64,000 nucleotides of DNA from Sebastes aleutianus (lineage: Eukaryota; Chordata; Actinopteri; Perciformes; Sebastidae), in the NCBI GenBank assembly GCA_916700875.1, contig CAKAKS010000067.1, forward strand, positions 24,540,591 to 24,604,590, written 5' to 3'. Below the pieces are notes generated by a model. That model had not been told where the DNA came from. It was given only the letters and a program-made list of their open reading frames with translations, and searched no databases. A program made the position numbers and the translations under genes. Positions 56,861 to 64,000 of this stretch are shown here, in pieces (the first letter of the stretch is position 1; every line of letters starts with the position of its first letter).

Positions 56861-59800
56861 CCACCTGGTAACAGAAAGAGAAAGCGAGTATGTCTGCAGA
56901 GATATAGGCAGAACAGCCACCACAGCAAACATACTAAACAAGACAGATGAAAGTCTTACTCCAGAGTACAAAATTGAAACCAATGGCGCCCGTTTGGTTT
57001 GAATGAAGACGAGGCAGAACATCTTTATGGGAGGCTCCAACTCACTGCAGAACATCTGCGCATCCTATCAGACAGACAGACTGCTGGGAACACCTGGCAT
57101 ACGTGCAGCGCTCCTGCTCTACTTACAATGCTGTTTGAAGTACATTTTCTGTATTTAAGTCAAAATGGTAGCAAATCAGGCTGTCCTTTATACACACTAG
57201 CTTTATGAAATCAGTCTTGACAAAAAAAATATAATTCGGAGGTTAAAATAGACATTATTTGTTGCAGGATTATTGCACTAGATTGCATTATATGTAGGTG
57301 TTGCTTTAATTGTATCTGCCTGTTCCACCTCCTCCAACATCAAGACTCCTCAACCTACTCTGTAATTACTAATTCACTGTAGCTTTTCACTTGTATTGAC
57401 CCGCAAAGATCCACACAGCAGAAACCTCACTCCCGCACACAGCACAGTAACACGGCCTACTTTGAATCTCGACACCACATGTATTATTACAGGGTAGAAA
57501 TAGCAGCGATAATGCCCCAGAAAAGAAAGCTTCATTAAATTGCCTCATGCAACAGGAAGCTGCTATTGCAACTGAAAGCTGCAACCTGTATCACAGAGCT
57601 CATGATCTTGACATTAATGTGCAAGCTTGTAGTCGTTTTAAGCCAAAGGCTTTGCAAATGCAGAAGCTGTGCTAACAAATTCAAGTAGTGTAAATGACTT
57701 TTAAATGAGTTTCCAAAATTGTAATCCACTGCTGCTGTTATACTGCCAATTTTCACTTTCCTGTAACTTTTAGAGTCGATGCCTGTGAAAAGAATTGCTT
57801 GATCAGTTCTGCGTTAAATCAGTTTTGTGTTGTGACATTTTTTGTCTTCAGGAAATGTAGACCAAACGCTGCTGTAATATCCCTCAGCCCATTAAGGCTC
57901 AAGTAAGATTTTATGAAAACAGCTAATGAATCACTTCACTTATTCTCTCCTATTAGTTTTAAGTGAGGCCAACCGAAATGCTACATCTCGGATGTGTAAC
58001 AAATGTACCGTGCTTTTAATGGAGCCATCTGAGCTTTACATGCATGAGAGAAACCCCAGTAAAAGAGCGACAGTTGCTGTGTCACCTTCAGCATTTCCAC
58101 AAAGACACTCACTTGGAGATGCAGGGTATTTGCTCATACTGATACTGTATGCAGCACATGCAGATGTGTGTGTGTATAGTCTCGCATTGCAAAAAGGAAG
58201 AGAGAGAGAGAGAGCGATCTGTGTGTTTTGACATTTATGTGTGGTGGTTGGATTTGACTATTAATAATTTACATGGAGTATTTACAACTCCGAGTCATTT
58301 TCCATGCTTGGTTGCAAACATCCCGACCTCACTTACCCATCTGGCCCTCAGGGCTTCAAGGTGCATTCACAAAGCGTTGATAAAGTATTCATCTAAGGCA
58401 TTACTAGCAGCAGCTTATGTGATGTGCCTGCCCTGTACAGTGGCTGGCATTGTGCTACTTCGCTAACATTCAGCAGCTCTGGTGGTAAGAGGGAAGCCTT
58501 TAGTCACGGTCTGAGTAATCTGTTTCTATGGTGGGTGGCTGCTGGACTCTTTGATTGGACAGCGGGCGTTTGGTAGGCCCACACTAGAGGATATCGGCCC
58601 TCACACAGTCCATCAATAGCTGTCTGAGACTTTGCTGCTCCTGTCTGACTCCAGTGGGCTGTTTATGTTTGTGGGAGAGAAGAAGAAAAACACAAAAAAA
58701 CAGACGAAGCATGAAGCTTGAAACACGGAGAAACAGAAGGTCTACTCGCACACGTGCAGAAGTGGGTGAATGTGAGTGTGTGTGTTGTGTTTGCATGTAA
58801 CTGTCGGGTTGTGTTCAAAGGCAAACGGCAGTTGGGACTAAAAGCTGGCTGTCTTAATTACGCTGCTTTCTTGCTTTGGGGGGCAGATTTTCTAGAACAA
58901 GAAATTTGACCTCAGGCAGTATTACAGTTATGCTAATTTCCGTCTGCAGTGGGAAATGAAAAATCCTGCTCTCAGTGCCTTGTCACAGCAATTTCAATGC
59001 CGTAGTCTTCAGGCCAGTTAAGGTCTCCCTGAAAAACTCGGTCTGCAGCTGCTGGGGCATTGTGTTTCGTGTTATTGGAGTCAGGTCTTTGCAAGAGGAA
59101 GAGAGAGAAGTGGCTCATTCTCTTTGCAGGGTAAGAGGCTAATCTCACAATTCCCATTACAGTCCCTCGGTTAGTAGACAGACACTATAATCCAGTGTGG
59201 CACATATTTCCATATACAGGAGCGACTGTGCTGAAGGTTCTCCTAATGCGTTTGGATGCCTGTGACTTAGAGTGGCAAGTGGAACTTTTTCAGCATTTAT
59301 TCTTCATTCCAGACCTGTTGTAAACTCAAGATGCGTAATGGAAGACTACTCCAAAGTAATGAGAATAGACATCTACCTTTCTGAAGGCTTTTAACAAGTA
59401 TGTTATTTTCTGTGTTATTTTCAAAAACAGGAATGTAATGACATACTTTGGGTTGCCCACAAGCACTTTCACAGATGTATTTTTATGTCTGAGATCAGCA
59501 GTCTGAATGTAGAGAGATCTCAGAGAGATGAAAAATAGCTCTGGTTATGGATCATGTACCCCATTTACACTTATGTCTCATACTTATTTAAAATCCAGGT
59601 GTGATTCATTTTACCCGTAGCCACATGTGTATATGCAAGATTACAATCTTGATTGCATCTGTCTTGGTCTTCCCAGTCGATTTGTGTTTCCCCTTACCTT
59701 AACTTGAACTAGAACGCCTCTCTTTTAACCCAACCATGGTGGGCAGCGCTATGGGAAACACACGGGAACACTTTTTGAAGAGGATCAGACTTAAACATAA

Positions 59801-60245
59801 GATCTGGCTACCTGTAAATCAGGGTTGACCCTACTCTAGTCCAGGGAGGTGGTAATGCAACTAAAGGTGTTTGGTAACGGATAGATAACACCAGAAGAGT
59901 TAAAAAATGTAGTTACAACAAACAGTAACGCTAGCTAGCTAACAACTCTCCAGAAATGAACGCATGTATAACTCGTTTTGATAGACTGCCAGTGACATTG
60001 TAGTTTTGCTCATCTTCACGTGCTCTCACTCATGCCACTACCTCACCAGTACAGACTATTCAGTGGCTGCACTGATCAGGGATCTGATACACCCTACAAC
60101 AGCATGTTACACCTCTCGTAAGAAGTGTTGAAATGGCTTGAGGGGCTTTCTTCCTGTCGCTATGTGTGACAGGAGAAGGACGGATCATTTGTGTCACTCA
60201 CTTTAGCTGCCACAAACTCTGTTAGTGGCTGTTTCCACACGTCAC
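56861..60245 (+). other. lrp8: lrp8 intron 2, later part
   Basis: No exon or clear repeat recognised. Short frames on both strands, none with a domain. Confidence 0.4.
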
Positions 60246-60248
60246 TTA

Positions 60249-60832
60249 AGCCGTGTTTCCACTGCGTGGTACGGCTCTGCTCGACTCGACTCACTTTTGG
60301 TGCCAGGTCCTTTTCTGTATGTCGAGTTTCCCCTGCAGATAGTACCCCCCTCAGTTTATGCTGGATTCTCATCTGATTGACGTAACGACGGCACGTGAAA
60401 CTGCCGTCACGTCATCTTCAACGCGACACTCGCTGAACCACTTCAACAGCAACCAAACAGAGGAACGTGCACTCTGTCAATTGTATGGCATGGTGTGTCC
60501 GGCATAGTGTACGACGTAGTTTTGCAAGGTATCATTTTTTTAAAATCTGGGTTAAGTGCAGTCACTATTGACGGTAGCTATTTAAAAACGGTGGGATTGT
60601 GCAGGATGTTCCGTGTCACGCTAGTGTCGATTCTCTCTGACCAATCAGTGCTCAGCAGTGTTTTAATTCTATTATTGGCTCAGCTTGCTTAGGACCTCGA
60701 CCGAGGTGATACCAAGAATGGAGTGGCTCTTTTGGTACCATCCACAACTTTTGCTAATGGAAACGCACAATTAACCATCCTATTGTGTAAAGAACTGAAC
60801 TGAACTCAACTGCTTGGTGGAAACATGCCCTT
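60249..60832. mobile_element. Probable MITE (gtttccactg family)
   Basis: The left end GCCGTGTTTCCACTGCG and the right end (reverse complement GGGCATGTTTCCACCAAGC) share GTTTCCA and flanking bases. The interior has 'tggtacggctctgctcgact' and 'cgaccgaggtgataccaaga', both recalling a fish element. The boundaries are approximate. Confidence 0.5.
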
Positions 60833-61009
60833 ACTGACCTAAAACACTTGGGAGCAGTGATATTATGCATGCATCTTGGAGAGTTGGATGCATTAACACC
60901 TTTTAAACATCTGGCTAGAATGTGTCTCATTTGCATCTTAGCTTTTAAGCCACGATGGCGGTGTGACTCTAGGGATTGCAACGCTGGTCAGTCGGTTGGT
61001 AATGACACC

Positions 61010-61195
61010 ATTTGAATGGAATTTTGTAATTAGCAAATGGTGGCATGCATACATGCTAAACTAAGATGTGTGAACATGATAAATAACCGTGTAAGCATTG
61101 TTATTGTGAGCATGTTAGCATGCTGATGTTAGTATTTAGATCAAGTACAGCCTCACAGAGCTGCCAGCTATCCTGTAGACTCTCAGTCTTGTTTA
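61010..61195 (+). repeat. Dispersed repeat related to 37.2-38.4 kb
   Basis: 'gttattgtgagcatgttagc', 'atgctgatgttagtatttag' and 'agtacagcctcacagagctg' match the flanks of the interrupted repeat, without the insertions. Confidence 0.6.
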
Positions 61196-64000
61196 ATATT
61201 TGTTAGCTATCTGCTTTTTTAAGACGCGTGGAGTGCTTAATTTGAAATGGGGTAACATTTCCCCATCACAAATTTATCTGAAAATGATAGACCCACCGGC
61301 TGTTTCATTGTTGCAGACTTTATGGTTTGTGTCAGTCATGCAGGTCTCAGTGGTGAGTGATGGCATTTGGCTCGGCAGCCATAATTACTTTTGACAGATG
61401 GATAATAATTGTTAAGAAGAGTGTCTCCTGTGTGCCGCTACATTGAAACCGAGAGGAGATTGTCCAAATGAAGGGGGGAATCACTTTGGGATTCTCCTCA
61501 TTAATTTCCATTCATCTGATCGCTCGGCAGCGTAGACTCATTTCTGAGTCACGCTTGTTCTCAAATAGTTGTAAAAGAGGGTTAAAGGCCTTTCTGTGTG
61601 TCTTTTCTGTAAGGATAAGAGGGAATAGAAAGATTAATGTGTGTGCGCACATGCAAAAGTACAGATACAGTGTGCGCTGGAGCGTAGGCACACTTCAGAT
61701 GAAGTCAAGATGTTTTGTATTCCATCTTTTAAAGTGTATGCTCATACTGTATGAGTGCAGTTGCGCACTTAATTAATCAGTGAACTTGTGTTGTACTGTA
61801 AAGTTCAAGCTCACAGCGCTCCCCCGAGATCTTCTGTGAAGCTTTGAAAGTTCTCGGCCTCTAATCTGTGAACTGGCATGTTGGGTTTTTAAGTTAGTTG
61901 TATCTTTGTAGTGAAAGCTTTTATTCCAGATTTCCTTTGCAACTTCAAATCTAATGTCATGTACAGGCGGCGATAGCCTAGATGTTACAGATGTGGTCTT
62001 TAGAGATTGGAGATTTGAGCTCTTCTTTGGGGAAAGTTAAACACTCTCCCTTTCCAAATAGTATCTGCCTTAAGCAAGCTTCTGCGCCACCGCAGCTGCT
62101 CAGTGGCTGATGTTTAAAACAGTACTTTTGCTGAACAGCTGTTGGTTTAAGGTGGCGATAACAGTTTGAATGTGAAGCAAGGCATCGCTGAGATGTGTGT
62201 GCTTCTAAGCTTCCCTGAATCATTTAAAGGTTAAAAAACTCACAGACTGATCAATACATCTCTGGGGAAAAGGTCTGGGTAGACCGCTGTGGCTGTGATG
62301 AGAAATACAAGACCTCAGAACTCAATAACACAAAGCAGACGTGTGCAACCTCCGCTGAGTGGGAAAGTTGCGTTCGCCAGGATATTGGTTTGACTGTGGT
62401 GTTTCAGGCCAGGCACTGGGAGCATCTGGCTGCTGTGTTGATTTGGAGTCATTTTCCACTGGAGCGTGCATGAGAGGCTCTGGAGGGAAGAGCAGCGGTG
62501 AAGGTGTCAGCTGTTTGGCTGAGAGACCCGTCCTCAAACTGAGCGTCTCCTTGTTTTCTACACCACATTATTACCAAAAACTGTGGGTGCAGGTGACAGA
62601 TTGCACCAACCAGCTTGTCTCCTTTCATTTGGATGACACCTCAGTTGGAAGGTTACCAGCTGTACCCATTTATTACGTTTGTTTAATTGACAATGTATAA
62701 TTATCTGCAAAGTAATAATTCCTTCTGCAAAGGCTTGTGAGTTTGTCAGAGAATCAGGCCTTTATGAAAATGAAGCTTTTCAACATTTTATCTTACCACA
62801 AGAGGCCCGTCCATCTGTCTATCCGGATTACTTATTAGAAAGTTTCCTGTTTTTCTGCTCATTTTCTGATAAGAGGATTTGGGGGTGTAATGCACTCGCT
62901 TCAACTGCGAAAAAAAAAGTGCACATTATCTGACCTTTTAGAAACAGCAGTAGGGGCTGGATCCTGCAAACACCTGCTGTTAAAACTTTGCCTGCTTCCG
63001 CCACTGCCCACCTTAACTAGATTCCTCTGCCAAAAAATGTTTTTTTTGCTCAGTAATTGCTTGGCTCTTCATCACAGCTGCTCATATTTTTGAAGACGCA
63101 ACTGTTCTCGCAGAAAAAACTACGGAAACATTGCCCTAGTTCAGGCAGGACATCAGGTGATTCTCACTTGAAACACGAATCACTGTCAGCACATGAAACA
63201 AGGCAGTTGACATGAGGTGTATCCCCGCAGTTCCTACCTGCTGCTCTGCTTCAGACTGGTTGTGCTGTTTACTCCCTCCACCATCACCCCCCCGTCTCCT
63301 GCGAGGTTCCTGTCGTCTGCTTCTTGAGGGGTTTCTCTTTAAGCTATGTCTTCTGAACCTCAGCGATATGTGTCTGCGTGGCTCTGTTCTGACTCCCCTG
63401 GGCTTTGATTGTGCTCCCCGCTGAATCATTAGCAGGCTGCTGGAATTCATGCTGCGAACGCCCCAGAGAGCCGAACCTGTACCGCCAAATATAACTGTAT
63501 AACCACTTGTACAACAATTGTTTTAACTCCGTAATGAGATGTAAAATTCCTGGCTGAATCTAGGTTAGACTTTCCAGCAGAAGTGATAATTACATAGGAT
63601 TGGGTGACATTACAGCTGGGTTGCATCACCGATGCTGCGTTAGAAATACCATGTCAGCTGTAAAGGAGGTACAGTACACTCTGAAATGTGTTGTACATTT
63701 TCTGATTCACCTTCCTCTGTCTGTTCTCGTCTCTATTGTTACATTCTGGTCTTATATAGTCATAAATATGCACTAAATAGGTCATATGGACTCTATCTCT
63801 ATGATCACAGCCGTGTTCTCTGCTGATGAACCTGATGCCTCCGTGTTGTTATGGATACCATTCTACACTAATAACAGAAATGGAAATATCCGAGTTACAG
63901 CAGCTTAATGCATGTCACATGGTATTTCTCTATGGTAGAACAAAATGATAAACTTATGCAAGTATTGTTAGCTAATGTAGGTCAGTTCATTATCTGACTG
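61196..64000 (+). other. lrp8: lrp8 intron 2 to the window edge
   Basis: No exon, RNA gene or repeat recognised. Frames such as 62359-62700 and 63136-63450 show no domain. Confidence 0.4.

Overview
This is vertebrate nuclear DNA, almost certainly from a ray-finned (probably percomorph) fish. The evidence is short exons with GT-AG splice sites in long AT-rich non-coding DNA, dense microsatellites, tRNA-derived SINEs, LINE 3' tails ending in pentanucleotide or tetranucleotide repeats, and many short inverted-repeat elements of kinds familiar from teleost genomes. There is no operon, phage, CRISPR array or other prokaryotic feature. Most open frames are accidental or lie in repeats.

Five genes can be supported. 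From left to right they are: (1) slc1a7 (EAAT5-type glutamate transporter), first coding exon, minus strand, 1349-1489, with the rest of the gene off the left edge; (2) shisal2a (FAM159A), three coding exons, plus strand, 14256-16608, 166 residues; (3) the homologue of human C1orf210 (TEMP), two coding exons, plus strand, 28149-28886, 186 residues; (4) tmem125, one coding exon, minus strand, 31274-31978, 234 residues, with a probable 5'UTR exon at about 32119; (5) lrp8 (ApoER2), plus strand, first two coding exons at 44117/44144-44210 and 44876-44992. No further lrp8 exon was found up to the right edge, so the last 19 kb is read as part of a very long intron 2.

The genes do not form one pathway. 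Four encode predicted integral membrane proteins and the fifth (lrp8) the start of a receptor. From general knowledge of the human map, slc1a7, shisal2a and lrp8 homologues lie on human 1p32.3, and C1orf210 and TMEM125 lie side by side on 1p34.2. The window therefore joins two human neighbourhoods, and the C1orf210-TMEM125 pair is convergent here.

Between genes the window is mainly repeats. 2.4-6.1 kb: an inverted pair of a TIR element and a 5'-truncated LINE. 10.5-13.6 kb: an inverted pair of another family and a composite repeat. 17.4-22.1 kb: a SINE, a third copy of the first element and a second inverted pair. 24.1-25.1 kb: a GC-rich repeat. 27.0-27.9 kb: a short element with 17-bp terminal repeats. 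35.5 kb: a SINE with target-site duplication. 37.1-38.4 kb: a repeat split by later insertions. 40.3-42.5 kb: microsatellites and a hAT-like element. 53.2-54.2, 56.3-56.9 and 60.2-60.8 kb: more elements inside the presumed lrp8 intron.

The most unusual local structure is around shisal2a exon 2. Upstream is a roughly 950-base almost pure pyrimidine tract, within an interval of more than 1.1 kb containing no AG before the splice acceptor. Immediately downstream is a (GT)n run starting at the splice donor. I found no convincing new biological system; I report structural oddities instead.
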